NCBI RefSeq assembly: GCF_000004195.4
Contig: NC_030678.2
Span: 137,393,047-137,457,046 of the forward strand
Length of the DNA stretch: 64,000 nucleotides
Direction: 5' to 3'
Origin: Xenopus tropicalis
Taxonomy: Eukaryota > Chordata > Amphibia > Anura > Pipidae
In this document: positions 26,401-36,608 of the stretch, in pieces
How the letters are laid out: every line of letters starts with the position of its first letter
How positions within the stretch are numbered: the stretch's first letter is position 1
Translations under genes and position numbers: made by a program
The notes under the pieces: model-generated
Seen by the model: the letters and a program-made list of their open reading frames with translations, nothing else
What the model was told of the DNA's origin: nothing
Databases searched by the model: none

Positions 26401-29400
26401 ATAGCACAGCAACCCCTAGCATATAATTACACACCTTAGGGAAGGCAGAGTATGGCACACACAGGCAGTATTCTGCTTGCCCTACCCTGCCTGTGTGTGC
26501 CATACCCTGCCTGCCCTATGCTGCCTGTGTGTGCCATACTCTGCCTGCCCTATGCTGCCTGTGTGTGCCATACCCTGCCTGCCCTATGCTGCCTGTGTGT
26601 GCAATACTCTGCCTGCCCTATGCTGCCTGTGTGTGACACAGAGGGGGGGCTGTGGGTCGCTAGTTGGACAGCTCTGACCTAGAACATTGCTGTCCAACTA
26701 ATTACATGTAGTGGGTCAATTATATCTCATACAGTGTGTTGACGGGCCAGAATTAAGTTTAATTTTTACACTGAACTGTTCCTTATTATTAAATTATTAA
26801 AATTATGATGCCTTATAGTGAAGCATATGGAGCCTTTCAGCTGGACAGCCCTGTCCTAGAGTATTGCTTTGCCAGTGATAAACCACAATGTGTTGCTTAA
26901 AAGGGGTCAATATCAAATGCCTTGGGACATCACAAATTGTGTAAGGGAATTATCCAAACAGCAAAGTTGTCCTTACATTTTCATGTTGGTGGGAAAACTG
27001 AGAATGGTGCAACTGAATCACGCGTTTCAGAATGTCCTCTGTTGGCCTCTGGTTTTGTCCTGGCTGCGTAGAGCCTCTCTTCCCATTATGTGGTGGCATT
27101 TGTGTGGACTTTAGTGATACCGCATGCACTGGACGAGTGATACCGGAATTGACCTCCACGCTGTCAATTAAAGGAATTAGAATAAAATGATTGAGGTGTC
27201 TGGCAGATAGTTAAGTATGACTTTGGCAAAAGTAAACTTATTGGAACCTATTGCAGGTATGTTGGGTTCCCTAGTGTAAGAATACAAGGAATAACTAAGG
27301 ATAGCCCAGATGCATATACGTTACTACATGGGACTGCTTATGGTTGTCTCCCCTTTGCATTTTGTTGCAAGAAGGATGGCAAAGGACAGTCTCTCTGAAA
27401 CTTATTTTGTTGATGGAAATTGAAGCAAAAAAGCATGGAATTTAAAATGTACTTTAAAGCAGCTTGGATTTACTTATGATGTGCATAAGCTTGCCGCCAC
27501 ACACACACACAGTATAGCTATTTTCATTTCTTGCCTTTTTTCTTGTGGCATCACCATTTTGCCATTTTTCTGCTGCCAGGGCTGTTGGTCCAGGTGGCAC
27601 AGCTGAGAATCATGTCTGCTTCAGTAAGCACACACCATTTCTTTTCTGGCTGGCTTACTATATTGAACTTGTGTGCTTGAGGGTTATTCTACCACAGATT
27701 TCAATTAGATTTAGCCCAGGTACCTTAAAGGGATTCTGCCATGATTTTATGGTTTTTATTTCTATATTTGACTAATCACATTCAAATAATTGATTCTACA
27801 TTTCAAAATGTTATTCTTGAATCAATAATTATTTTTTTTTAGTTGTAATATTGGCATGTAGGCAGCCATCTCAGGTCATTGTGCCCGAGTCTGAGCTTTC
27901 AGAAAGAGCCAGGGGGAGGTTGATATCACTCCAACTTGCAGCACAGCAGTTAAGTCTGACTGAAGTTTATCAGAGCACAAGTCACATAACTAAGGGAACC
28001 TGGAAACTAAGAACACAAAATGTTTTCCTGTGACAGCCCTTTTCTCTAAACATTTGTAGATTATCAAACTTTGGCTGTTGCATCTTGCACAGCCTTGCAG
28101 CAGATCTATACCACACACCAACCCAATACTAATAATGCACAGCATCATAATACCGCATAATATTAGTCACCTTCTAGCATTCTTGGTTTGTATCACAGGC
28201 AATGGCATAGTAGTGGATGACTGCAAGTGTTCCCGGCTGGAGTGCATATGGCTATGCTTATTTCCCTGAACGTCTAGGATATCAAGGTGAGAGACGTGGT
28301 CATGCCCCAGATCTGTGTGTTCTATCTCCACCACCTGCAAAGACAGAAATGATCTCAGTGAAAAGGCATACAGAGCAATGGGGACTGGATGCACAGAAAA
28401 CATCAGTGGGTGCTCTCCCCATACGTGCATATGCGCACGGGGGGTACGGTTGGGGCGGCCTTGGGGCGCTGTGTTAACAAATCCGGCCCTGTAAAGATAT
28501 GCTCCAATATTGCCGCATAACTATGGTCCTTCCAAGTGCATAAATACTGTTATCCAAGGAGGCAAATAAAAGGAATATAACCTCAAAAAGGTTTTTACTA
28601 CACAGAATGACTTGGTTAGTATATGTGGAAAAATCTCCTTTAATCAACATAGATTTGTGGCGGCGCGACTAATCTCCCCGTGTACCCTGCCCTTACACTC
28701 AAAAGATTGGGTCTCAGGCCCTCAAAGTGGCCCTTACTTAGATATTCCAGCAGGAGGTTGTGGAAAGGTGTCATACTTAATGGCGTATAGGACTATGCAG
28801 AGCAAGGAAGCTGGAAAATCTGCTGATCAAAGAAAGGAACATGTGAACCTAAAGCTGCAGGGAGAGCAGCTATGAGAAAATATTGATTATAGGAAAGGAT
28901 CCATATCCTCTCTGCTATAAGGTTCACATCCTCATAAATCACATATTGGTTATGAGAAGATCACATACTTCCTAATTATACCAAACAGAACCAGCTTTTA
29001 CCCCCCAGTTAGGAGGGATCAATTCTAGGGGGTTGTAACATGAGACACCCCTCATGTTTGGTATCATTCTCATCTCCCACATATGGATCATCACATGCCA
29101 CTATCTTCATTATAATATTAGGTACTGGCAGGTACCAATATTAAATTACAGAAAACTGTCCTGAAACCAACATCCACCCACAGGGTAGGCACTCCCACCT
29201 CATACATAAGGTAATGAGGGTGAGGGGAGAATTTCACGGCAGGGCATAAAAAGGGGATGACACCTAACCCTGATAGCTCATACCTAGGTACCTGAATACC
29301 TAGGTTTTCTCTGTGTTTTATTCACTTTAATTTACTGTGAGTAGGAGTTACATTCACAGGCCTAATCTTACTTTATAAGAGATGTACTCAGTATGGTGTT

Positions 29401-29734
29401 GTGTATCAGTACCACATACCTGTACTTTTCCTAGTCCCAAATTCTGAAGCAGCAGGGTGAGTCCTTCATAGGTTAAAGTGTCATTCTCCCCATATAAGTG
29501 AAATAACTGCTGTAGGTAATACCCCTGCTCCTTCTCTGCATCTTCCAAGGAGAGGGAATCTTCTTTGTCATGGAGTGTCCTGGTCAGCAAGGCTTGCATG
29601 AGGGGATGAGGTCTTCTGGGACTGAAGTTTTGCTTGGAAGAAGTTCCTACATGACTTGTGCAGAAAGGGAAGTATGTCCATAGCCACAGTTGGAGCACCA
29701 AACATACTTTATGGAACAACATCTGTAAAGACAT
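19873..29734 (-). CDS. SLC39A5: SLC39A5 (ZIP5 zinc transporter), ten coding exons
   Basis: Exons in transcript order: 29734-29420, 28334-28197, 25974-25794, 23787-23618, 22906-22757, 22665-22590, 22037-21825, 21034-20954, 20762-20572, 20016-19873. All phases join, giving about 552 residues against about 540 in human ZIP5. Features: an N-terminal hydrophobic signal; an ectodomain with LFHLYGENDTLT and the LIV-1-subfamily CPALLYQIDSRVC motif; ZIP membrane helices; a His-rich loop HSHSGHSHN; the metal-site motif HNFTDGLAIG (residues 406-415) in helix IV and HELPHELGD (435-443) in helix V. Known role: zinc import across the basolateral membrane of gut and pancreas cells, zinc-regulated. It lies tail to tail with ANKRD52 and downstream of NABP2, as in human. 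The first methionine could instead be at 29722. Confidence 0.95.
20368..20407. repeat. TG/TA microsatellite
   Basis: The run tacatgtgtgtgtgtgtata is followed by a TA tract, in the last SLC39A5 intron. Confidence 0.9.
20572..20762 (-). CDS. SLC39A5: SLC39A5 ninth coding exon, helices VI-VII
   Basis: It encodes DFAVLLQSGVPVRKVLFFSL, SFFGMIIGAVA and PWIFAATAGIFLYVALVDM, typical of ZIP helices VI and VII. The donor is gtacgt. Confidence 0.96.
20954..21034 (-). CDS. SLC39A5: SLC39A5 eighth coding exon, helix V metal site
   Basis: It encodes AAFSSGFSGGLSTTVAVFCHELPHEL. The H-E-L-P-H-E motif supplies the second half of the ZIP binuclear metal site. An alternative AG six bases into the exon would remove two residues in frame. 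Confidence 0.95.
21825..22037 (-). CDS. SLC39A5: SLC39A5 seventh coding exon, helix IV metal site
   Basis: It encodes the loop with HSHSGHSHN and the helix IV block WMVLLGDGIHNFTDGLAIG. H and D of HNFTD are the transport-site residues known in ZIP proteins. The donor gtaaat splits the last glycine codon. Confidence 0.96.
22590..22665 (-). CDS. SLC39A5: SLC39A5 sixth coding exon, cytosolic loop
   Basis: A 76-base exon encoding RLSKPEVPAGDESYTTALWD and LGSPV. It belongs to the poorly conserved loop between helices III and IV. The phase fits (0 to 1), the acceptor is taccccacag and the donor gtgaga. Confidence 0.85.
22757..22906 (-). CDS. SLC39A5: SLC39A5 fifth coding exon, helix III
   Basis: It encodes AQEDHTGNQHGGKTHAIEPV, then the hydrophobic LSVLGGLYLLFLIENLMGLL helix and a basic KQRQQLK end. 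It is phase 0 on both sides. Confidence 0.94.
23068..23110. repeat. Short TA-rich microsatellite
   Basis: An imperfect then pure TA run in an SLC39A5 intron. Confidence 0.85.
23618..23787 (-). CDS. SLC39A5: SLC39A5 fourth coding exon, helices I-II
   Basis: It encodes LGWGALAVTVISAPSLLAVA and FLVALAVGTLCGDALLHLMPH, two hydrophobic helices ending in the ZIP-typical GDALLHLMPH. The acceptor is ctttcag and the donor gtatgt. Confidence 0.95.
24895..25360 (-). mobile_element. 5'-truncated LINE fragment, reverse-transcriptase C-terminus
   Basis: The minus-strand frame 25345-25004 reads LFSLEKRRLRGDMITLYKYI, RGHPYRLEEQSFHLKQRR and LGNALPSDVVMADSVNAFK, the known C-terminal end of CR1-type LINE ORF2 proteins. 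The element's 3' tail extends to about 24895 (tttcatagttacatagggat). All upstream domains are absent, so it cannot be active. It lies in an SLC39A5 intron, in the same sense as the gene. Confidence 0.8.
25794..25974 (-). CDS. SLC39A5: SLC39A5 third coding exon, CPALL motif
   Basis: The acceptor is cccatttag and the donor gtaaac. It encodes CLNVTQLLMNFGLSWVSAIT and then the conserved CPALLYQIDSRVC block just before the first membrane helix. Confidence 0.94.
26093..26682. mobile_element. TIR element with internal minisatellite
   Basis: Ends CTAGAGCAGTGCTGTCCAAC and (inverted) CTAGGTCAGAGCTGTCCAAC match at most positions. The body includes gaggagggccgataatgg-like text (26155) and a 34-bp tandem repeat. 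An adjacent relative follows at 26679-26859. Confidence 0.7.
26472..26638. repeat. 34-bp minisatellite, about 4.7 copies
   Basis: The unit starts cctgcctgccctatgctgcc and ends tgtgtgtgccatac. The first base alternates C, T, C, T between units, suggesting a 68-bp higher-order period. Confidence 0.92.
26679..26859. mobile_element. Second, shorter TIR element of the same family
   Basis: It starts ctagaacattgctgtccaac and ends with the inverted gctggacagccctgtcctag. It shares its first CTAG with the end of the preceding copy. Confidence 0.65.
27200..28150. other. SLC39A5 intron sequence without supported features
   Basis: Only a short (CA)n near 27500 and a poly-T near 27830 stand out. Confidence 0.4.
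28197..28334 (-). CDS. SLC39A5: SLC39A5 second coding exon, His-rich ectodomain
   Basis: The acceptor is gtctttgcag. It encodes VVEIEHTDLGHDHVSHLDIL and NKHSHMHSSREH, rich in histidine as expected for a zinc-binding ectodomain of the LIV-1 subfamily. The donor is gtgata, weaker than consensus, but the phase (0) joins both neighbours. Confidence 0.82.
29420..29734 (-). CDS. SLC39A5: SLC39A5 first coding exon
   Basis: It encodes a hydrophobic N-terminus (CLVLQLWLWTYFPF) fitting a signal peptide, then KEQGYYLQQLFHLYGENDTL and LGLGKVQ before donor gtatgt. An in-frame ATG lies at 29734, but ctttacag directly precedes a second ATG at 29722. The exon may therefore begin at that ATG, with an untranslated exon upstream. 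Confidence 0.88.
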
Positions 29735-29864
29735 AACAATGGATTTAAAAATAACCCTTACTCTGTGTACATTGTCTGTTTACTAAACTTTATACACAAT
29801 TAGATTTATGTAATAAAAGACCCAACGTTTGCCCAGGTGCAGTATCCCATAGCAGCCATAGCAC

Positions 29865-30243
29865 TTAAAGCAGAAGAAAAGGATCAAGCACCAGGGGTGC
29901 AGAATTTTAGGCACCCCCCAGTGATTGGAATAAATCACCTGATACCCTAGGTTGGGGCTCCTGTTAGCAGGAACTGCAGTAGCCTGGGGTACATGTGAGC
30001 AATCCTCTTCTTCCCTTCTTTTTTCTTCAAAAAACAGGCTGACGCATGTGCAGTAGAGTGAAAAGGCTGGCTTTCGCACATGTACACCCACTTCCAGAAA
30101 GAAGCAGCACTGGCCCAGGGTACATGTGAGTGAATGATCCTCTAACAGGAGCGCAGGCCAGGGGTATCTGGAAAGTCAATACAATCACTGGGGGTGCCTA
30201 ACCTTTGGCAAACCAAGTGATTAAACCTTTCCTTCTTCTTTGA
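29865..30243. mobile_element. T2-like MITE, degenerate
   Basis: It starts ttaaagcagaagaaaagg and ends ccttccttcttctttga. The interior includes ggcacccccagtgattg and its inverted counterpart. It is related to the intact element at 53218-53617. Confidence 0.7.
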
Positions 30244-31029
30244 GCATGCCTTTTATTACATATGGAGGTATATGGCAAATATTTTGTGTCCTACCTACTT
30301 TACTGAACTCTTGAGTCTCCCACCATTCAATTACCAGTGACAATGGAGGGAGTCATAAAGAGGACTCTCAGTGTTGTATGTGCTTTAAGTTTACCAGATC
30401 ACTTAAAAATGTAGGAATACATGTCAAATCCAGCTATACATATATAGGGATACAGGTCAAATCCAGCCCTACAACATGTATTTATTAGAGGTGTGCCTGA
30501 ATTTTCAAGTGCTCTGGTAAACTTAGCTGCACTCCTAACAGGCACATGCAACACTCTCATTCTGAGACCCCTGATTGTCACTATTAAATGAATGGCGGGA
30601 GGCTCAGAGCTCAGTGCACATACTATTTAATGCTTGGATTGCCAAATCTGCAGAATTTGCCATAGATTAACAGGCAGTAGCTCAGGTTTAGCAGTGTCAA
30701 TTGATTCTCAATAAGGAAACACTGCTTGTAGCATCTATGATTGTTTTAAATATTACTCAGAAGTGTAACTTTCTGCAATAGGGACGCAAGCCAGAAGCTG
30801 CCTTGTGGGTCATGAGACAGAAACGTATGGGTGATTGGATATATTATGGGTAATAGCATACACAGATAATATAAGGTAAAAATGCAGAAATATTTATGCT
30901 GTTTTTCAGATGGCAGCCACATCCTATTCTACTAAGAAGGAATTAGCTACTCTATGACAGGCAATAATGACATTAAAGTGGAATTATAACTGTGAATAAC
31001 ATACATATACATTTACCAGATTTACCAGA

Positions 31030-31293
31030 TCTTTCTTGCGATCATTGGTCACAGGAAAGACTGTTCGTACCCTCCACTGACATTTAGGGCTAAATCGTCA
31101 GATATGGAGGTAGAAACAACAGGAATGCTGACAATTCAGCCCTAAACGCATGCTTTTGCTCAGGCGTTTTGATGGCGCCTGATCGGCGAGACAAACAATA
31201 TCCAAGGCTTTTGTGATATGTTGTTCTCATCGATCCACCACACACAAACCTCGCTTCGTACGATGATATCTGTGCATGTATGGCCAGCTTTAG
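31030..31293. mobile_element. GGTGGCCATACAC-family MITE, left end lost
   Basis: The right part (ggaggtagaaacaac, tgcatgtatggccagcttta) matches the elements at 33397-33664 and 35896-36201. Confidence 0.65.
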
Positions 31294-31901
31294 TAAGCTC
31301 CTTCTGCCTTACATTTTTCTTGTTGCAAACAGGCAGGAACAATCGTTATTACACATGAGAAATTCCATTAAGTGAGATTTCCCTAATCTACCAAACTAAT
31401 TTTAGCCTAAGTCTATGGAAATTCCACCTGGCAAAAAGCATGAATGAGTTGTTTACTATGTGCTCTGTGTGTCTTTCATATGAAAAGTACATCAAGTGTT
31501 AGCAAATATTTAAAATCTTACCCATTAAAGGCTGACCATTGCATTTTCTGGTAAACCAATATCTCTTTGTACACTTTTCTATCCTTTATTTTCCTTCTGA
31601 AGTTTCTAAATTGCCCTCACAGAAACAGGCCAACTTGCCCAGAGCAGGAACAGTGCAAAGGGCAGTTATTTACAGCAGCTAATGAGAAACAGCACCCATC
31701 GAACAGGAATGCTAAAAATTCCCCAAATTCCCTTTTCAAATGATTTTTGTTTTGTTATGCTGAGCAGTTTACAGCTACTGAATATGCCCTAAATAATCTC
31801 TTTCCTTTTCCTTGCTAAACACATTTATCTCTGTCACTCTGCTTATTGCTGTGCCTGCACCAAGAGGCATTCCTTTGGCCCGGGGGCAGGCACACTGAGC
31901 A

Positions 31902-32365
31902 TTAAAAGAGTTGTTCACTTTTAAATTAACTTTCAGTATGATGTAGAGAATGATATTCTGAGACAATTTGCAATTGGTCTTCATTTTTTATTTGTACTTT
32001 TTATTTATTTTATTTTCAGTTCAGGAGTTCTCCAGTTTGGAGTTTCAGCAGCTATTTGGTTACTAGGGTCCAAGTTACCTTAGCAACCAGGGAATGGTTT
32101 GGATGAGATACTGGTATATGAATAGCAGAGTGCCTGAATAGAAAAAGTTACAAAAAGTAACAATAAAACTGTAGCCTCACAGAGCAATATTTTTTTTTGC
32201 TGCTGGGGTCAATGACCCCCATTTAAAAACTGCAAAGAGTTTGAAGGAGAAGGCAAATCATTCAAAAACTATAACAAATATATAATAAGGACCAATTAAA
32301 AAGTTGCTTAGAATTTACCATTCTGTAAAATAAAGTTTAACATAAAGGTGAACCACTCCTTTTAA
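31902..32365. mobile_element. T2-like MITE with TTAA ends
   Basis: It starts TTAAAAGAGTTGTTCACTTT and ends AAAGGTGAACCACTCCTTTT followed by AA; the ends are complementary and TTAA sits at both borders (31902-31905, 32362-32365). Confidence 0.85.
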
Positions 32366-32380
32366 GTTCGATAATAGGTT

Positions 32381-32508
32381 GGTAAGATGGTTCAGAGTAT
32401 AGAATTTGTTGCCAGTTCGAAAGCCAGTTTCACAAAGGTAAATAAATGCCCCATGATCCCTGGGGCTTTCAAGATGGCAACAAATTCTATACTCTGAACC
32501 ATCTTACC
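32381..32508. repeat. Fold-back with perfect 34-bp arms
   Basis: Arm 32381-32414 (ggtaagatggttcagagtat onward) is exactly complementary to 32475-32508. A further gaaagcc/ggctttc pair lies inside. No TTAA or clear target duplication is seen. Confidence 0.93.
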
Positions 32509-32785
32509 ATTTGAACACCAAATTATCTAACTATGTGTATTGTTTTAGGTGACTGCATAACTATGTGTCAGTTTCTACCATAAAAAGCAGCAGCCATGTG
32601 ACAAATGGTGTGGAAAGGACAACTTTAATCACTGCCACTTGCTATGAGGGTTGTTTTTCACAGCTTCTTACGTCAGAATTTTCCTGTGCCCTTGTTTTCC
32701 CATTGACTTGAAGCGGATACGCTAGATCTGAGGTGGTGTAAAGAAAATGGTGTAAAACACAGGATTTGAGCTATGTAAAAGATAA

Positions 32786-32926
32786 TGGGCCCGATTCACT
32801 AAGTGCGATTTAATGTGCGCTATTCTTAGCGTGCGTTAAAATTTTTATCGCATCTTAATTTTCGCGTCTTTTTTACCGCAATAAAGCGTGCGATAATTTT
32901 TATCGCACTTTAGTGAATCGGGCCCA
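32786..32926. mobile_element. GGGCCCGATTCACTAA MITE
   Basis: Ends TGGGCCCGATTCACTAA and TTAGTGAATCGGGCCCA are perfect inverted repeats; the interior carries many gcgataa/ttatcgc repeats and can fold along its whole length. Confidence 0.88.
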
Positions 32927-33124
32927 ATACCTTTATAAATATTGTAACCGCACATGCTGATTGCCATCATGTCCAACAGGCTGAGCACTCAGATTCCATG
33001 TAATATGGCCACACAATTGCACTCTATTTGACAATACAGATGTAAATGTCTACCATTGCAAGTTTGTGCATTTTATTACTCCATCTGCATAACTGATTAT
33101 ATATTAACTTGTGATAGGGTGCTA

Positions 33125-33672
33125 GGCTAAGGCTGATGCCACACGGGGCGGGAAAGTGCAGGCTGAGAATTAGCCTCAGTGTTGGCATTAATGGTCCTCT
33201 TTGCTTGGACACAAAACTTCCGCGTGTGCCTGAAGAAAGCTAATGTCAGTGTCGGGGCTGATTCTCAGCCTGTGGCTGTGTGGCATTAGGCTAATGCCTG
33301 TACCTGGGACAAAAAAGTACAATTGCATTTTTAAAGCGCAGGGGCAGATTCTTGGCCTGCGCTTGTCTGCAAGCCAAGAATCTGCCCTGTGTGGCATTAA
33401 GGTGGCCATACACATAGCAATAACGATTGTTCCCACCTTCCTCTAACATTCAGGGTTGAATTGTCGGATATTGAGGTAGAAACAATAGCCTCGAATGTAG
33501 ATTTTGCTTGGGCGAAATCTTTTAACCTGGCCAATCAATGAGACAACCGATATCCGCAGCCTTTTGCAATATTGGGCACCTCTTTGAGCCGCCATACACG
33601 CACCGAATATCATACGAAACAAAGTTTTGTACAATAATATCGGTGCGTGTATGGCCAGCTTTAACCTTAGCC
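33125..33672. mobile_element. GGCTAAGGCTGATGCCACAC MITE split by a nested MITE
   Basis: The left end is GGCTAAGGCTGATGCCACAC. The right end, once the nested element is set aside, is complementary to GGCTAAGGTTAATGCCACAC, with 18 of 20 identical. A relative lies at 49436-49829. Confidence 0.82.
33397..33664. mobile_element. GGTGGCCATACAC MITE nested in another MITE
   Basis: TTAAggtggccatacac on the left and gtgtatggccagctTTAA on the right; TTAA occurs at both borders and the host continues on each side. Confidence 0.85.
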
Positions 33673-33884
33673 ATATGGATCACTGCATTGCTGCAAAGCT
33701 GGCCCCAGGCTAGTAAATGACAACTAATGTCGCAATCAGCTATTGACTTCTAAGAAAAAGTGTCACTGTCATGCATAATGTGATTAAAAATGCTGTTTCT
33801 GCATTAGGCACATGAAAAACCTGTTCGTCAGCATATCACTGATCAGGTGCTGCAAACAGAAAATGCAATCCATGCTCTTGAGCC

Positions 33885-34018
33885 TTAAAGGTGGCCATAC
33901 ATGGGCAGATTTTAGCTGCCGATTCGGGATCTTTAGACTAAAATCTGCCAGTGTATGGGCACCCCTTAGGGCCTACCCTACCCCTAAAATTGGCCAGATC
34001 TTGATTGGGCAGGTTTGA
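33885..34018. mobile_element. GGTGGCCATACA MITE fragment, right end lost
   Basis: It starts ttaaaggtggccatacat and has ctgccgattcgg and cttgattgggcagg family text. Confidence 0.6.
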
Positions 34019-34310
34019 TTTTCTGTTGGATTGGGGAACTGCATTGGCTCGCTGATGCTCTCCTGGGTCCATTGGCTTCTGCCAGTTTCACTAGAGAGAG
34101 AATGTTTTGTGTTGAGGGAAAGGGAAAGTGTGACCTTAATCTGCATGGCCCCTCATCCTATCCTACTCTAGCACAGATACAATCCATATCAAAGATACCA
34201 TGGTGCTGGCAAGTATGAGTGTGTTGGCTTCTACAGTGTGTGAGATTCCCAAAGGAATCAGGGGCAGCCTCAGCTTAAGTAGCACCTGGTGCAAAACAGT
34301 GGTTGCTCGA

Positions 34311-34385
34311 CTAAAGGTGGCCATACACGTTAAGATCTTCACTGTAAAATATCTATGAATAAATCTATTGCCAAGGGATTATTAT
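34311..34385. mobile_element. GGTGGCCATACACG MITE end fragment
   Basis: The sequence ctaaaggtggccatacacgt is a left end only. Confidence 0.5.
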
Positions 34386-34825
34386 GGTTTTTTTATTTAA
34401 ATTACTATATAGTAAAAAAAAAAAAAAGAAATTAGCTAAGCAGACTGCAATAATATCAGGAAACATCCAGATCGCACTGTAAATACCAAAATGTAAAATA
34501 GAGTGTCGGAAAGCCTGAAAAACTGGTACAGAATCTGACTTTGCCCCAGACAATTCCACAAATATGTTGAACATAGATTTTCACCATTTACAACAAAACA
34601 GCTCTTTGTAGGTATGTTTTCACAAACTGCCCATTTTTTTAGGTAGAAACATGAAAATTTCTCCCAAATTGCGTTATGTGTTGGGTAATAGAAAGCCTGT
34701 TTAGTCTTTTAATTATTGTTATTATTATCATCATCGAGCCCCCCTTATATCCTATATCAGAGCCCAGGAAATGAAAGCAGCCATGCAGGGTGCGCTGGGT
34801 GACAGAGAGCCGTGCTAGAACTCAC

Positions 34826-35030
34826 CAGTCAGGAGCTGGTATTGTGGCAGCGTGTGGGTGCTGGGTGCAAGCAGTGGCCGACTCTATGGGAATACCTCTC
34901 CTTCACTTCATAACTGCATCTCACTCATTTGTTTTTCCATTCAAACCATGCTGATTTAAAGAAATACAGATCTAACCTTGAATGGGGGCAGGGTGCAAAC
35001 CCAGAGCTGGCACTTTTAAATACACAGGCT
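34826..35030 (-). promoter_or_regulatory. Possible SLC39A5 promoter and untranslated first exon
   Basis: On the minus strand a TATA-like tatttaaaag (near 35017-35026) precedes about 165 bases of non-repeat sequence that ends at a donor-like ctgactg/gtgagt near 34827. It lies 5 kb upstream of the first coding exon, which has an acceptor at its ATG. This is inference only; no homology was used. Confidence 0.22.
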
Positions 35031-35895
35031 AGTTAATGTTCAATCTGTCAATAAAATACTGCAGTCTGGTTGCCAACAAAATGGTTCATATCTTTGAATA
35101 TTCAGAAAATTTCTGCTGCAATAGGCAGGACTTCAAATCATCAACCATAAAGCTCCATGATCATAATCAGTATGAGCCTACCTTTCCAGAAGAGGTGTGC
35201 TCCAGTCCCTCCTTCAGCAGCTGCCTTAGTACATACAACTGGCCTCACAGCTGTAGAAGTAGCACAGCTATATAGAGCAGTAGGGCCGGCACACTTGCCT
35301 GTAAGCAGCCAGGTAACTGCCCACATTCCAAAAGGTCAAAAGCACCACAGGTAGTGGCAATAAATGTAGAGATTATGGGAAGCGCCTCCTCACGCTGGAT
35401 TTGCTAGATTCCTTCCCTTTGTTTTATCTGCTCCCAATCCTCTGCAAAGAAATGGGATTTGTTAGTATCTGTATTGCTGGCATTTAGCCACAATATGTTC
35501 AGCTTTGTTTGCTGCAAACAAACATGGAATTAGCTAGGTGTGGGGCATTCAGACAATTGGTGGAATCTTGGTAAAGTGTTGGTTGGAGTCAGGGTCAGCA
35601 TCACTTTGCTACCAGAAATGTAATTTCACTGCATTAAAGTAAAACAGATAGTGGTTTACTTAATTGATAATACCAACTGCTCAAACTAGATTGGAGGTCG
35701 GCCTGAAGAACGCAAAAGCAGACATTTCCAGGCTGCCCTCCGTTGTTCTCCTCTCTGTGTGCCCACACTTGGGAGCTTGCCGTAGTTTTTAATGCAGGCA
35801 CACGAAGGAGCGAGGGCAAGCGGATCCACTTCTCTCAGCCTGGCTGAACAATGTAGGACTGAGAGAAGCAGATATACACATCATGTGCCCTCTAC

Positions 35896-36201
35896 CTAAA
35901 GGTGGCCACACATGTGGCGAAGATCGTTCAATCGGCCACTAACCGTTCAGGGCTGAAACGGCAGATAAGGAGGTAGAAACAATAGGATTTCTACCTCCTT
36001 CTGCCGATTCAGCCCTGAAGGCAGATTTTGCTCAGGCGCCTTCTATCTATCAAAATCTTTTAACCTGGCCGATCAGCAAATCGACCGATATCAGCAGACT
36101 CCTACGATATCGGTCAACTCGCCAATTTGCCATACACGCACCGAATATCGTACGAAACGAGGTTTTGTACGATATTATCAGTGCGTGTATGGCCAGCTTA
36201 A
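35896..36201. mobile_element. GGTGGCCATACAC-family MITE, near complete
   Basis: Ends ctaaaggtggccacacatgt and gcgtgtatggccagcttaa are inverted. The interior contains a perfect ggaggtagaaac palindrome pair (near 35969 and 35990). Confidence 0.82.
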
Positions 36202-36608
36202 GGCCCCATGTGGTGGATTGTCAGCCTACATGTAAGTGTCCCCCCATAATGAACACAAACACCCAGTACCAACATTTTCAGCCATAATTCTACTTTGACA
36301 CAAACTCAAAAATTATTGTACTGAAAAACAACTGTAGAGGGAGGAAACAGACACTGCAACTGCTGTGGAGGCAGGGGGCCCTGATAAGCAGCTACAGTAT
36401 ATATATATATATGTAACTAGTCATTCTTCTGTTCATGTAGGTAGTAGCTCATGTAATTAAGCAGTTCATATAAATAGTTCTATTTAGGTCAGACAGTTCA
36501 TTGGTGGTAAGTGGAATTTACCATACGTTCAATGGAGTTTGCTCCTGTTTGCCACTGTCAAGCTTCTTTGCATTGCCATTGCTTGATAGGCATGTGCCTC
36601 TTCTGTAG

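Noticed and set aside
26472..26638. CRISPR-like regular array
   Set aside because: Units are contiguous without unique spacers, in a vertebrate genome; it is a minisatellite.
26452..26682. Cys/Pro-rich open frames with repeated LPALCCLCV blocks
   Set aside because: They are translations of the 34-bp minisatellite; no splice context or start supports a gene.
33188..34218. Several open frames of 60-80 codons between 33.0 and 34.2 kb
   Set aside because: All fall within nested MITEs.
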